NCBI RefSeq assembly: GCF_000336995.1
Contig: NZ_AOJI01000026.1
Location: 46,056 to 110,055 of the forward strand
Length of the DNA stretch: 64,000 nucleotides
From: Halorubrum aidingense JCM 13560
Lineage (GTDB): Archaea; Halobacteriota; Halobacteria; Halobacteriales; Haloferacaceae
Direction: 5' to 3'
The position numbers were made by a program, and so were the translations under genes. This document shows positions 43,049-51,253 of the stretch, one piece after another (position 1 is the first letter of the stretch; each line of letters begins with the position of its first letter). The notes under the pieces are model-generated. The model was given only the letters and a program-made list of their open reading frames with translations, was not told the origin of the DNA and searched no databases.

Positions 43049-43708
43049 ATGGAGGACAGCGTCGGCGGCGTGACCGCGGTTCGGACCCGATCCCTCGGAG
43101 CGGCGGCGACGCTCCTCGCGCTCGGCGGCATCGCCGTCGCGATACTGCTGGACCCGACGTTCTCGTGGACCGGTGACGCGCTCTCTGACCTCGGTGTGCG
43201 ACCCCGGAGCGCGGTCGCGTTCAACTGGGGGCTGATCCTCGGCGGCGCCGTCGGCGTCGGCTACGCCGTCGCGCTCGGAGCGACGCCTCGTCCCGCGGAG
43301 AGAGCCGGCAGCGGTGGGGACCGCTCGCCGACTCGTGTGACCTCCCCGCTCTGTGCCGCCGCCCTCGGACTGGCGATGGTCGCGATGGCGGGCGTCGGCG
43401 CCGTCGACCTCACGCGCCCCCTCCACGGGCCGGCCGCGGTCGGGTTCTACGCGCTCGTCACCGCCGTGTTCGCGATCGACGGGGTCGCCCGCCGCGACAC
43501 GCGAAGCGGGCGCGCGGTACTCGCGTTCGCGTCGGCCCACGTCCTGGTCTGGGCGACGTTCATCGCCGGCTGGTGGCCCGTGACGGGGCTCGCCCTGCCG
43601 GAGTTGCCGGGGGCGCTCATGCTCGCGGCGTGGGTGTGGCTCGTCGGTCCGCTCCCGGTCCTCAACCCGCCCCCGGTCCTCGGCGCGCTCGCGACCGACG
43701 AACACTAA
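43049..43708 (+). CDS. DUF998-family membrane protein
   Basis: A 219-residue integral membrane protein with six or so hydrophobic helices (for example TLLALGGIAVAILLDP, AAALGLAMVAMAGVGAV, GFYALVTAVFAI, VLVWATFIAGWWP). The opening SWTGDALSDLGV is the usual DUF998 signature loop. The function is unknown. It is 15 bp after gins51 on the same strand and 25 bp before the beta-CASP nuclease gene, so one transcript is likely. Confidence 0.82.
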   Translation: MEDSVGGVTAVRTRSLGAAATLLALGGIAVAILLDPTFSWTGDALSDLGVRPRSAVAFNWGLILGGAVGVGYAVALGATPRPAERAGSGGDRSPTRVTSPLCAAALGLAMVAMAGVGAVDLTRPLHGPAAVGFYALVTAVFAIDGVARRDTRSGRAVLAFASAHVLVWATFIAGWWPVTGLALPELPGALMLAAWVWLVGPLPVLNPPPVLGALATDEH

Positions 43709-43733
43709 CGCCGCGGCCGGGTACACTCCGGTA

Positions 43734-45023
43734 ATGGAGGTCGAGTTCCTCGGCGGCGCCCGCGAGGTCGGTCGGAGCGCGGTCCTCGTCGACGACGCGC
43801 TGCTTCTGGACTACGGCCTGTTGACCGCGGACCCGCCGCAGTACCCCGTTCGCGACCCCGAACCCGACGCCGTCGTCGTCTCGCACGGCCACCTCGATCA
43901 CGTCGGCGCGGTGCCGGCCCTGCTGAAGGGCGACCGCCGACCCGCGATCCACTGGACGCCGCCGACCGCCGACCTCGCGCGGACGCTGGCGCGCGACACC
44001 CTCAAACTGCACGGGAACAGTCCCCTGTGCCCGTTTTCGGCCGAGCACGTCGCGCGGCTCGGCGAGGTCGAACACCGACACGGCTACGGGGAGCCGTTCG
44101 TCGTTTCGGCCGGGGGGACCGACTACGAGGTGACGCTGTTCAACGCGGGCCACATCCCCGGGTCGGCGCACGTCCTGATCGACGACAGCGTGGGACGGAG
44201 TCCCACGGGCGATCGGACGCAGTCCGACAATGGCGACACCCGCCTGCTGTACACCGGCGACTTCCACACCGACGACCAGCGGCTGGTGGCCGGCACGACG
44301 GCCCGGCCGGACGCGGACGCCGTGATCTGCGAGGCGACGTACGCGGACGTGACCCACGAGGACCGCCGGGCGGTGGAGGACCGGTGGGCCGAGCGCGTGA
44401 AGACGACGATCTGGGAGGGCGGAACCGTCGTCGCGCCCGCGTTCGCGATCGGTCGGACACAGGAGCTCATGCTCGTCGCCGAGGCCAACGGTCTCACCCC
44501 GTACGTCGACGGGATGGGCGTCGAGGTGACCCGACTGGTCCGGCAGTATCCCGAGTTCCTCCGCGACCCCGAGGCGCTTCGCCGGGCGAAGGGCGCCGCG
44601 CGGTTCGTGACCGGACGAGACGGCCAGCGCGAGCGGATCGCCCGTGACAACGAGTTGATCGTCACCACGTCGGGGATGCTCGCCGGCGGCCCCGTCCACT
44701 CGTATCTCCCCGAGATCCGCGGGAGCCCGACGAACGCGGTGACGCTGACCGGGTACCAAGTCGAGGGGACGCCCGGCCGGGAGCTACAGGACCACGGTCG
44801 GCTGGCGATAAACGGGACGGTGCGCCCCGTGAGCGCCCGCGTGGACTCCTACGACTTCTCGGCGCACGCCGACCGCGGGGGGTTGGAGTCGTTCCTCAGC
44901 GACTACGAAGACGCCCGCGTGCTCGTGAACCACGGCGACCGCTGCGAGGCGTTCGCCGGGGACCTCCGGGCGGACGGGTACGCGGCGAGCGCACCGGCAA
45001 TCGGGGATCGCGTCGAGCTGTAG
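43734..45023 (+). CDS. Beta-CASP metallo-beta-lactamase RNase
   Basis: A 429-residue archaeal CPSF-like nuclease. Motif 2 is SHGHLDHVG with the metal ligands, followed by AGHIPGSAH, YTGDFHT and EATYAD; the beta-CASP His are in FSAHADRGG and NHGDRCEAF. Members cut RNA 3' of processing sites or act as 5'-3' exonucleases. The length and absence of KH domains fit an aCPSF2-like protein rather than aCPSF1. A short acidic insertion (about 145-165) interrupts the lactamase domain. Confidence 0.88.
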   Translation: MEVEFLGGAREVGRSAVLVDDALLLDYGLLTADPPQYPVRDPEPDAVVVSHGHLDHVGAVPALLKGDRRPAIHWTPPTADLARTLARDTLKLHGNSPLCPFSAEHVARLGEVEHRHGYGEPFVVSAGGTDYEVTLFNAGHIPGSAHVLIDDSVGRSPTGDRTQSDNGDTRLLYTGDFHTDDQRLVAGTTARPDADAVICEATYADVTHEDRRAVEDRWAERVKTTIWEGGTVVAPAFAIGRTQELMLVAEANGLTPYVDGMGVEVTRLVRQYPEFLRDPEALRRAKGAARFVTGRDGQRERIARDNELIVTTSGMLAGGPVHSYLPEIRGSPTNAVTLTGYQVEGTPGRELQDHGRLAINGTVRPVSARVDSYDFSAHADRGGLESFLSDYEDARVLVNHGDRCEAFAGDLRADGYAASAPAIGDRVEL

Positions 45024-45044
45024 GTGGATGGACCGGTAGGCGAG

Positions 45045-45632
45045 TCAGCCGCCGCGGTCGGTCTTCGAAACCATCTCGGAGGTGAGCGGTTCGTCACCGC
45101 TCGCATCCAGGTTGCCGTCGGTGAGTCTGCCGATCGCCTCGGCGGGCGCTCCCGGCGCGCACGTCACCTCGTGGGTTCGGTTCAGCGAGACGCTGACTCC
45201 CCCTCCACTCCCGTCGGCGTCGAATCGGAGTTCGACGGGCGCTTCCCGATCACACTCGAGCGTGACGCGAACCGGGCGTTCCGTTCCCCCCGGTAGCGTC
45301 TCGGGAGCGTCGACGGACGCGACCGTTACGTCCGGATGGTCGGTCGACACGTCGACGTCGAACGCCGTGAGATCGCCGCTGAACTGATTTCGGTAGGTCA
45401 CGGCGACCGCGGGCCGCCCCGCCTCGATCGCCGCGGACTCGGCGACGACCGGCTCGTAGCCGAGGTACGCGCTCGTGTCGTCGGTCACGTTGACCGCGAG
45501 CCCGCGGTCCGCCTCCATCGCGGAGAAGCCCGCGGTGCCGAGGACGAGCCCGACCACCGCCGTGAACGCGAGCAGGACGCTCAGGGTGCGCAGGGCGCTC
45601 GCGCGGACCGGCGTTCGGGTGGTCGTGCTCAT
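45045..45632 (-). CDS. Secreted protein with SipW/TasA-like N-terminus
   Basis: A 195-residue protein with a single N-terminal hydrophobic segment (LRTLSVLLAFTAVVGLVLGTAGF) followed by AMEADRGLAVNVTDDTSAYLGYEP. This RxxxVxVxxDxxxxLG pattern is the same as in the two plus-strand proteins at 46689 and 47477. The rest is a beta-sandwich-like domain with one Cys pair (ECD...TCAP). It lies 16 bp downstream of the membrane-anchored winged-helix gene, on the same strand, so both are co-transcribed. Probably a surface component; unproven. Confidence 0.75.
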   Translation of the reverse strand: MSTTTRTPVRASALRTLSVLLAFTAVVGLVLGTAGFSAMEADRGLAVNVTDDTSAYLGYEPVVAESAAIEAGRPAVAVTYRNQFSGDLTAFDVDVSTDHPDVTVASVDAPETLPGGTERPVRVTLECDREAPVELRFDADGSGGGVSVSLNRTHEVTCAPGAPAEAIGRLTDGNLDASGDEPLTSEMVSKTDRGG

Positions 45633-45648
45633 TCGCGGGATCGTTTGC

Positions 45649-46236
45649 TCAGTCGCGTTTGCGGAGCTCCGGCGGCTGCTCCGTGTTGCCGAGGCGGGTG
45701 CGGCGGCCGACGACGTGGTGAACCATCGACGACACGCCGAAGGCGGTGATCGTGAAGATGCCGACGTCGTGCGGGGCGAGCGCGGCGAACCCCGGCGTGC
45801 CGGTCGCGACCGCGAGGAGGAGCGAGACCGCGACGCCCGCGAGCCCGAGGTAATAGAGGCTCCAGGGGATCTCCTTGCTGCCCAACACCTCGACGTAGAT
45901 GTCCAGATTCTCCAGCGCCGGCGTCGCCCGGACGAGGTTCTCTTCCTCGTCGAGCGTCACCACGTTCTTTTCCGCCAGTTTCGGGAGGTGAGTTCGCTGG
46001 AGCGTGCTGTACACGTTCCGACGGTCCTCGTAGGTCACCTCGGCAGGGTCGACGCCGACCTCCCACGCGGTGACGTGCGTGGACAGCTCGGACACCTCGA
46101 TCGGCTCCGCGGTGCGCTTGAGCGCGTGGATAACGAACCGTCGGCGGCGGTTCGAGAGCACCTCGAATATCTCGTCTTCGGACAGTTCACCCGTGTTCGA
46201 GTTCGATCCGTCGGCTGCGGCGATAGTGGATTGCAT
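45649..46236 (-). CDS. Membrane-anchored winged-helix protein
   Basis: A 195-residue protein. The N-terminal half (about 20-115) is a winged helix (DEIFEVLSNRRRRFVIHAL, AWEVGVDPAEVTYEDRRNVY, YSTLQRTHLPKLAEKNVV) of the type found in haloarchaeal DUF7344 proteins; two hydrophobic segments follow (about 135-155 and 160-178). It is therefore a possible transcription regulator held at the membrane, like one-component sensors. The GTG at 46260 is an alternative start. The 5' region carries an inverted repeat. Its gene is divergent from the surface genes at 46689 and 47477, which it may control. Confidence 0.78.
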   Translation of the reverse strand: MQSTIAAADGSNSNTGELSEDEIFEVLSNRRRRFVIHALKRTAEPIEVSELSTHVTAWEVGVDPAEVTYEDRRNVYSTLQRTHLPKLAEKNVVTLDEEENLVRATPALENLDIYVEVLGSKEIPWSLYYLGLAGVAVSLLLAVATGTPGFAALAPHDVGIFTITAFGVSSMVHHVVGRRTRLGNTEQPPELRKRD

Positions 46237-46255
46237 CGATGGTGGTCCCCCGTGG

Positions 46256-46292
46256 TTCACCGATCGAGGATCCGCGTCCCCGAATCGGTGAA
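46256..46292. repeat. 9-bp inverted repeat upstream of the winged-helix gene
   Basis: ttcaccgat (46256-46264) and atcggtgaa (46284-46292) are exact reverse complements with 19 bases between. It lies 20-56 bp upstream of the ATG at 46236 and could be a regulator's binding site or an RNA leader hairpin. Confidence 0.6.
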
Positions 46293-46640
46293 TTTCGCTT
46301 GTAGCGTGTGCGGAGAAGTGTCATAAATAGGTTGGATAGTTTATCTGTTACAGTAGCCGAGCTGATAATAGATGGAGTCTCTCGTCGTTTGCGAGGCGAT
46401 CCCTAAATCAGAGTATGGGGTTCTGTCGGTTCAGCCGATGTAAACAACTGCGTATCAATAGCGGTCTGAAGGCCGTTATGCTGATCCTATACGGTTCACG
46501 GGCGCTTCCGATGGAGACCGCGATGGGGGCCTGCAGCGCAACGAGACACGCTCGCGGACCCAATGAGACGATCCCGCGATCATGTCGAGAATTTCATAAC
46601 AATGTACCTCCCCCTGTATGGGATATCCAAGCGCTCCCGG

Positions 46641-46654
46641 CCCGGACGTCCGGG
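46641..46654. promoter_or_regulatory. Perfect 14-bp palindrome upstream of the surface-protein gene
   Basis: cccggacgtccggg is its own reverse complement and lies 34 bp upstream of the ATG at 46689. If transcription starts about 25 bp after the TATA-like box at 46591, the palindrome is in the leader. It is a candidate operator for the two-gene operon. Confidence 0.55.
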
Positions 46655-46688
46655 TTGCGGGGGTGCGTGAACACAGGTGAGATACGAC

Positions 46689-47453
46689 ATGGAACGACGC
46701 AAATTCGTGATCGGTCTGGGTGCATTGGCTTCGGGAAGCGCAGCTGCTGTGGGTACTGGAGCGTTTACGGCCGCAGAACTCGACGGTCGGCAAGCAAATA
46801 TCGGAGTCGTCAACGACAGCAACGGCCTCATCGGGCTCAAGGCTGGTACCTCCGAATACGTTACCAATGAAGGTGGCAGCGGGAATGAACTGATGATCGA
46901 CTTCAGTTCGACGGGTGAGAATGGCGGTGGCGGTACGGGTGTTAATCCGAATTCCACCTACCAAGTCGGTGGACTTGGAAGCTTTGACGATAACAACATC
47001 AACCAAGTCCCAGGCGCTCCGACGACAAGCCCATCAGTCGGTGAAAAAGCCATTGACACGGCGACGCCGATCTACGGCGAGAACGGTGAGTACGCGTTCA
47101 AGGTGATGAATCAGACGGGCGATACAAAAGACATTGAGGTCGCCTACAACGCCAACGACGAACCGTTCCCGGAGGATACGCATCTCTTCTTGGTCGCCTA
47201 CTACCCAGGTGGAAGCGATGATTCCGAAAAGGAAGAGGGGCTTCTTGTCAGCGACGTTGCCGCCCCGAACGACAAAGCCGCCAGCATCATTTTTGACAGC
47301 GATCAAGAGTGGTCATCATCTATCGCTTCGGGAGAAGAGTTCTACGTCACAATTCTCGTCGATGTGGGCGGGGCCCCCACCGATACCGATCTTGGTGGTA
47401 CTCTCACTGTCCGCGCTGGGAGTCACGACGAGTTCACGAACGCCGACGACTGA
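46689..47453 (+). CDS. Secreted DUF1102/TasA-like surface protein
   Basis: A 254-residue protein with a Tat-like or SipW-like signal (MERRKFVIGLGALASGSAAA) ending VGTGAFTAAELDGRQANIG, the pattern of DUF1102 and TasA-type fibre proteins. The mature beta-rich part includes KAGTSEYVTNEGG, YAFKVMNQTGDTKDIEV and VTILVDVGGAP. The GC content is visibly lower than in neighbouring genes and it has more Asn and Lys codons, a sign of recent transfer or different selection. It is followed after 23 bp by a paralogue. Probably exported and cell-surface bound. Confidence 0.78.
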   Translation: MERRKFVIGLGALASGSAAAVGTGAFTAAELDGRQANIGVVNDSNGLIGLKAGTSEYVTNEGGSGNELMIDFSSTGENGGGGTGVNPNSTYQVGGLGSFDDNNINQVPGAPTTSPSVGEKAIDTATPIYGENGEYAFKVMNQTGDTKDIEVAYNANDEPFPEDTHLFLVAYYPGGSDDSEKEEGLLVSDVAAPNDKAASIIFDSDQEWSSSIASGEEFYVTILVDVGGAPTDTDLGGTLTVRAGSHDEFTNADD

Positions 47454-47476
47454 ACACGGAGTAAGGATTACTACCG

Positions 47477-48136
47477 ATGAACAGACGCGATGTCGTGGTC
47501 GGGCTGGGAACGCTGGTCGGTACGGGAGCCGCGGTTTCCGGAACCGGCGCGTTCGGCGCTGCGGAGGTGTCCCGGCAGGCGACGATCGACGTCGTCGACG
47601 ACAGCGACGGGCTGATCGGATTGGTCGCCAACGAGGCGATCGCGGGCGTTCGGATGGACGCCGGTGGCGAGTTGACGATCTCGCTCGGTGACGACGACCC
47701 CGGAGTGAACGTCAGTTCGGTGTATCAGTTCGGAGCGTTCGTTTCCGACGGCGGCGTCGAGGACATCACGGGCGACACGTTCTCGGTGGTCAGAGACGAC
47801 GACCCGTCAGATATGAGCGACGGGCAGAACTCCCTCGAATCCGCGCTCGCCGTCGTGAATCAGTCCGCAGAAGACCTCGAAATCACGATCGACTTCGAGC
47901 TGGACGACAACAGCGATGAGACCGACGGCAACACCGAGTACGCCTTCGAGCTACAGTCTTCCCGAAACGGAAGCGGTACGCGGGAGGGACTCGCGACGAG
48001 CCCGATAACCGGTCAACTCACCGCTCAGTTGGCTACCGGCGAGTCGATCGGGCTCTCGTTCATCGTCAATGCGCTGGACGGCACGACGGCGGACGAGATC
48101 TCGGGGAGCCTGAGCGTCTCTGCGACGGCCGTCTAA
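47477..48136 (+). CDS. Secreted DUF1102/TasA-like surface protein, paralogue
   Basis: A 219-residue protein with the signal MNRRDVVVGLGTLVGTGAAVSG and the processing-site-like GTGAFGAAEVSRQATIDVVDD. It shares the order of conserved motifs with the preceding gene (DSDGLIGL, VVNQS, IDFELDDNS). The mature part is rich in Asp and Ser. No Cys are visible, so no lipid anchor is likely. Together with the previous gene it makes a small surface-protein operon. Confidence 0.78.
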   Translation: MNRRDVVVGLGTLVGTGAAVSGTGAFGAAEVSRQATIDVVDDSDGLIGLVANEAIAGVRMDAGGELTISLGDDDPGVNVSSVYQFGAFVSDGGVEDITGDTFSVVRDDDPSDMSDGQNSLESALAVVNQSAEDLEITIDFELDDNSDETDGNTEYAFELQSSRNGSGTREGLATSPITGQLTAQLATGESIGLSFIVNALDGTTADEISGSLSVSATAV

Positions 48137-48256
48137 CCACACCTATTTTTAGAGTACTGCCGTCGGAAAGCAGACGCGAACGAGAACGCGGATCGGTACG
48201 GTAGCAAATATCCTCACTCGGTGTTCGAAAAATCGCGCAGAATCGCCGAGAGACGC

Positions 48257-48514
48257 CTACGCCCCGCCGTCGGTGTACGCCCGGTCGCCGAGGACGCGCT
48301 CGGCGGTCGCGTTCGCCTCGGCCGGCGTCGGACAGTCGCCGTCGGCGACCTCGTCGGAGAGCGTGGAGGCGAGGTCGTACACGGCGGCCCCGTCGGCGTC
48401 CGCCGCGACGCGTTCGAAGGTCGGCCGGTAGCCGGCGGCCGCGCGCTGTCCGATCTCGTCGAGCGAGGCGTCGATGGCGTACTCCAGTTGACGGACCGCT
48501 TCTTCGGGTTGCAT
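48257..48514 (-). CDS. Small haloarchaeal protein, 85 residues
   Basis: An 85-residue acidic helical protein (MQPEEAVRQLEYAIDASLDEI...). A TATA-like ctttaagtg at 48538-48546 lies about 25-32 bp upstream of the ATG. No family recognised. It has a single Cys (DGDCPTPAE) and no membrane segment. Position: between the surface operon and the inositol-phosphatase gene, on the opposite strand to both. Confidence 0.65.
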   Translation of the reverse strand: MQPEEAVRQLEYAIDASLDEIGQRAAAGYRPTFERVAADADGAAVYDLASTLSDEVADGDCPTPAEANATAERVLGDRAYTDGGA

Positions 48515-48677
48515 ACACCTCACTCGCACTCCGATACACTTAAAGGTACTCGGATTCGGAATTGAGTTAATTCTCGCGGCACGACCCACCGCGCGAGCGT
48601 TCGACGGAGTCGGATCGACCGACTCGGACGAGTCGGCAGATCGACGTGTATAGGCGTCGGGAGGTCGGAGCACGGGT

Positions 48678-49475
48678 ATGAGCGACACAGCCGAGCGCGC
48701 CGCCGTCGCCGAGCGCGCGGCGCGGGCGGGGGCCGCGGTCGCGAGCGAGCGCTTCCGGAGCGACATCGCCGTCGAGCGCAAGGGGAAAGACGACGTGGTC
48801 ACCGAGGCGGACCGGGCCGCCCAGCGCACCGTGATCGAGGCGATCCGCGAGGCGTTCCCGCACGACGCGATCGTCGGCGAGGAAGAAGACGAGCGCAAGA
48901 CCGTTCCCGACGAGGGCGCGGCGTGGGTGATCGACCCGATCGACGGCACCAACAACTACGTCCGGGGCATTCGGGTGTGGGGGACTGCGGTCGCGGCCGT
49001 CGTCGACGGCGAACCCGTCGCGGCGGCCACCGTCGCACCCGCGCTCGACGACGTCTACACCGCCGACGCCGACGGCGCGTACCGCAACGGCGAGCCGATG
49101 ACCGTCAGCGACGTCGACGATCCCCGGCGCGGCGCCGTCGACCCGACGCTGTGGTGGGACTTCGACTCGCGCGACGAGTACGCGCGGGCCTGCGAGGCGG
49201 TCGTGCGGCGGTTCAACGACCTGCGTCGGCTCGGCGCCGCACAGATCGTGTTGCCGACGGTCGCCGCCGGGGGGCTGGAAGGAACGCTCTCGAACCTGCG
49301 AGCGAACCCGTGGGACTCAGTCGCCGGCGTGTTCATGGTGCGTCAGGCGGGCGGCCGCGCCACCGACCTGGCGGGCGACCGCTGGCGACACGACTCGACG
49401 GGGCTCGTCGTCTCGAACGGGCACCTCCACGACGAGGTGCTCGCCGCGGCGCGAGCGATCGAGGATCGAGAGTGA
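48678..49475 (+). CDS. suhB: Inositol monophosphatase family phosphatase
   Basis: A 265-residue magnesium-dependent phosphatase. The metal motif GEEEDER then DPIDGTNNYVRG (near 92-103) is the family signature, and the second metal site is in ANPWDSVAGVFMVRQAGG. In archaea this family acts on inositol-1-phosphate, fructose-1,6-bisphosphate or NADP. The starting methionine is MSDTAERAAV. It is monocistronic, with the zinc-ribbon protein starting 87 bp downstream. Confidence 0.88.
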   Translation: MSDTAERAAVAERAARAGAAVASERFRSDIAVERKGKDDVVTEADRAAQRTVIEAIREAFPHDAIVGEEEDERKTVPDEGAAWVIDPIDGTNNYVRGIRVWGTAVAAVVDGEPVAAATVAPALDDVYTADADGAYRNGEPMTVSDVDDPRRGAVDPTLWWDFDSRDEYARACEAVVRRFNDLRRLGAAQIVLPTVAAGGLEGTLSNLRANPWDSVAGVFMVRQAGGRATDLAGDRWRHDSTGLVVSNGHLHDEVLAAARAIEDRE

Positions 49476-49561
49476 ATCCGCTTGCGTATAACTAGCTGAG
49501 CGCCGGCGACGAGGTCGCGGACAGCCGAGGGTTCAAATCCGACGCCGACGAACCGCGCCGT

Positions 49562-50092
49562 ATGTACGCGGTCGTCGGCTGCAACCAGTGTGCGGCCATG
49601 TGGCTCCTCACGGACCCCGGAACCAGCGAGAGCGCGACCTGCCCGCGCTGCGGGAAGACGCACCGAACGGCGAAGCTCAAGCGCTTCTACGAGTCGGCGG
49701 ATCGAAACGCGGCCCGCGAGGCCCGAGCGGCGCTACTCGCCAAAAAGCGCGGCGAGAGCGCGGCGTTCGCGGACGTCGATCACGTCTCGGACCTCGAACG
49801 CGCCGCCGAGGACGCCGGCGTCGACGACCGCGAGTATCTTGAGGCCTCGGGGATCGACGCCGACGCCGTCGCGGACGCCGGCGCCCGCGCGGAGGGCGGC
49901 GGGTCGGGGTCGCGAAGCCGGACGGAGATCGTCTGTGACGCCGTCCGCGCGGCCGACGAACCGACCGAAGAGAACGTCGTCGCCCGGGCGGTCGAACACG
50001 GGGTCCCCGCCGAGGCGGCCCGCGACCTCCTCGCGAAACTCACTCGGCGCGGCGACCTCACCGAGTCGCGCGGGACGTACCGGGTGCTGTGA
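49562..50092 (+). CDS. Zinc-ribbon plus winged-helix protein (DUF5817-like)
   Basis: A 176-residue protein. The N-terminal zinc ribbon is GCNQCAAMW...ATCPRCGK (Cys at about 7, 10, 27 and 30), and the C-terminal 65 residues (TEIVCDAVRAADEPTEENVV..., LTRRGDLTESRGTYRVL) look like a winged helix. The Ala/Glu-rich middle is helical. This architecture is common in haloarchaea and is thought to bind nucleic acid; the function is not known to me. Confidence 0.78.
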   Translation: MYAVVGCNQCAAMWLLTDPGTSESATCPRCGKTHRTAKLKRFYESADRNAAREARAALLAKKRGESAAFADVDHVSDLERAAEDAGVDDREYLEASGIDADAVADAGARAEGGGSGSRSRTEIVCDAVRAADEPTEENVVARAVEHGVPAEAARDLLAKLTRRGDLTESRGTYRVL

Positions 50093-50190
50093 GGATCGGC
50101 GGGAGGGCGGGGCGGTCGGGATCAGCGGAGGCGACGGGACGATCGGGATCAGCGGAGGCGACGACGCAACGGGGCGAACCGGACAAAGCA

Positions 50191-50200
50191 CTTATATTAT
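50191..50200 (+). promoter_or_regulatory. TATA box of the PGF-CTERM gene
   Basis: cttatattat lies 19 bp before the ATG at 50219, fitting a leaderless start. Confidence 0.65.
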
Positions 50201-50218
50201 CCGTTTGACGTACGCCGT

Positions 50219-51253
50219 ATGGACACGCGATCAGCCCTCCTCGCGGCGGCGGCCGCGCTGCTTCTCGTCAGCGCGATCGGCGTCGTCGCCGCGCCGGACG
50301 CCCTCGTCGATCCGCGGGAGACCGACGAGCGTCCGGGCGATATTCGAATCGTCGATACGGTCGTCGCGCCCGACGAGGTGCGCGGCGAGACCGCAGAACT
50401 CCGACTCGGCGTCGACCTCGCGCACTACGGGTCGACCGTCGAAAACGTCACCGTGCGCCACCGCGCGATCGGCGCCGACTCCGGGCTCCTCGTCGACGAG
50501 ACCACGGTCGACGTCGGCGACGTCGACGACGAAGGGGAGCGGACGGTGAACGGCTCCGTGAACGTCGAGCGCGAGGGCGGGTACCGGATCGAGACCGTCG
50601 TGTTCGCCGACGGAGAGCGGCGGGCGGACCGGACGACCAGAGTCGGCGGGGTCGAGGCGCTCACGCCCGAGTACGCCGACTCGCGCGTCGGATTCACCGA
50701 GGAGACGGTCTGGCCGACCGTCGCCGTCAGCGTCGTCGAGGCCGACAACGAGAGCGCGACGCTGTCCGTGTCGGCGTCCGTCACGAACCGCGGCGATGAC
50801 GCCTCCGAGAGCGTCGACCTCCGCCTGTTGGTGCGACAGGCCGAGTCCAACGTGATCGCCGCCGAGGCGGGCGAGTCCGTCGGCTCGGTGCGGCCCGGTC
50901 GGACCGAGCGGGTGACGACGACCGTCGACGTGCCCGCGGGGTACAACTACTACATCGACGCCGCGCTGTTCGACGACGGCGTCCGCATCGACGAGACGCA
51001 GGGCGTCGCCAACCTGAACCCGCGGGAGACGATCAGCGCCGACGAGACGGTCGAAGACGTCGAGTTCGCCGTCGAGGACTTCGCCGGCGACGACGCCGCC
51101 GAAGGGGGCGTAGACGACGGTGCCAGCGGAGGCGACGGACGAGACGCCGAAGACAGCCGCGACGCGAGCGACGATCAGACCCCCGGCTTCGGCGTGGTCG
51201 CCGCGCTGGTCGCGCTCCTCGGCGCGGCGCTCTTCGCACGGAGGCGCCGATGA
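50219..51253 (+). CDS. Exported protein with PGF-CTERM anchor
   Basis: A 344-residue exported protein. Residues 1-25 are a hydrophobic signal (LLAAAAALLLVSAIGVVAAP). Two beta-sandwich-like repeats follow (for example EVRGETAELRLGVDLAHYGS and ESATLSVSASVTNRGDDASE), each with CARDB-like features. The C-terminus TPGFGVVAALVALLGAALFARRRR is a classic PGF-CTERM signal: it is cut and lipid-attached by archaeosortase A. It is probably anchored to the cell surface. The next gene overlaps it by four bases. Confidence 0.83.
   Translation: MDTRSALLAAAAALLLVSAIGVVAAPDALVDPRETDERPGDIRIVDTVVAPDEVRGETAELRLGVDLAHYGSTVENVTVRHRAIGADSGLLVDETTVDVGDVDDEGERTVNGSVNVEREGGYRIETVVFADGERRADRTTRVGGVEALTPEYADSRVGFTEETVWPTVAVSVVEADNESATLSVSASVTNRGDDASESVDLRLLVRQAESNVIAAEAGESVGSVRPGRTERVTTTVDVPAGYNYYIDAALFDDGVRIDETQGVANLNPRETISADETVEDVEFAVEDFAGDDAAEGGVDDGASGGDGRDAEDSRDASDDQTPGFGVVAALVALLGAALFARRRR

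Larger units (their letters stand above)
46237..46688. other. AT-rich divergent intergenic region
   Basis: No gene is visible in these 452 bases; base composition is clearly more AT-rich than the rest of the window. It holds an inverted repeat (46256-46292), TATA-like boxes for the minus strand (46319-46329, ctatttatgac) and for the plus strand (46591-46600, atttcataac), and a perfect palindrome (46641-46654). Confidence 0.65.

Noticed and set aside
41351..43726. A 791-residue minus-strand open frame opposite priS, gins51 and DUF998
   Set aside because: Antisense to three genes with recognisable families; no domain, Arg-rich composition, no promoter.
46415..46870. A 151-residue plus-strand frame over the control region of the surface island
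   Set aside because: It runs through the promoter region, palindrome and the start of the DUF1102 gene in another frame, with no domain; the signal-peptide gene at 46689 explains the coding.
49480..49560. tRNA-like element: tagctgag followed by gggttcaaatcc (about 49493-49540)
   Set aside because: The T-loop looks right but the T stem pairs at only three of five positions, and no acceptor stem or anticodon arm can be drawn. Coincidence or a very decayed tRNA.
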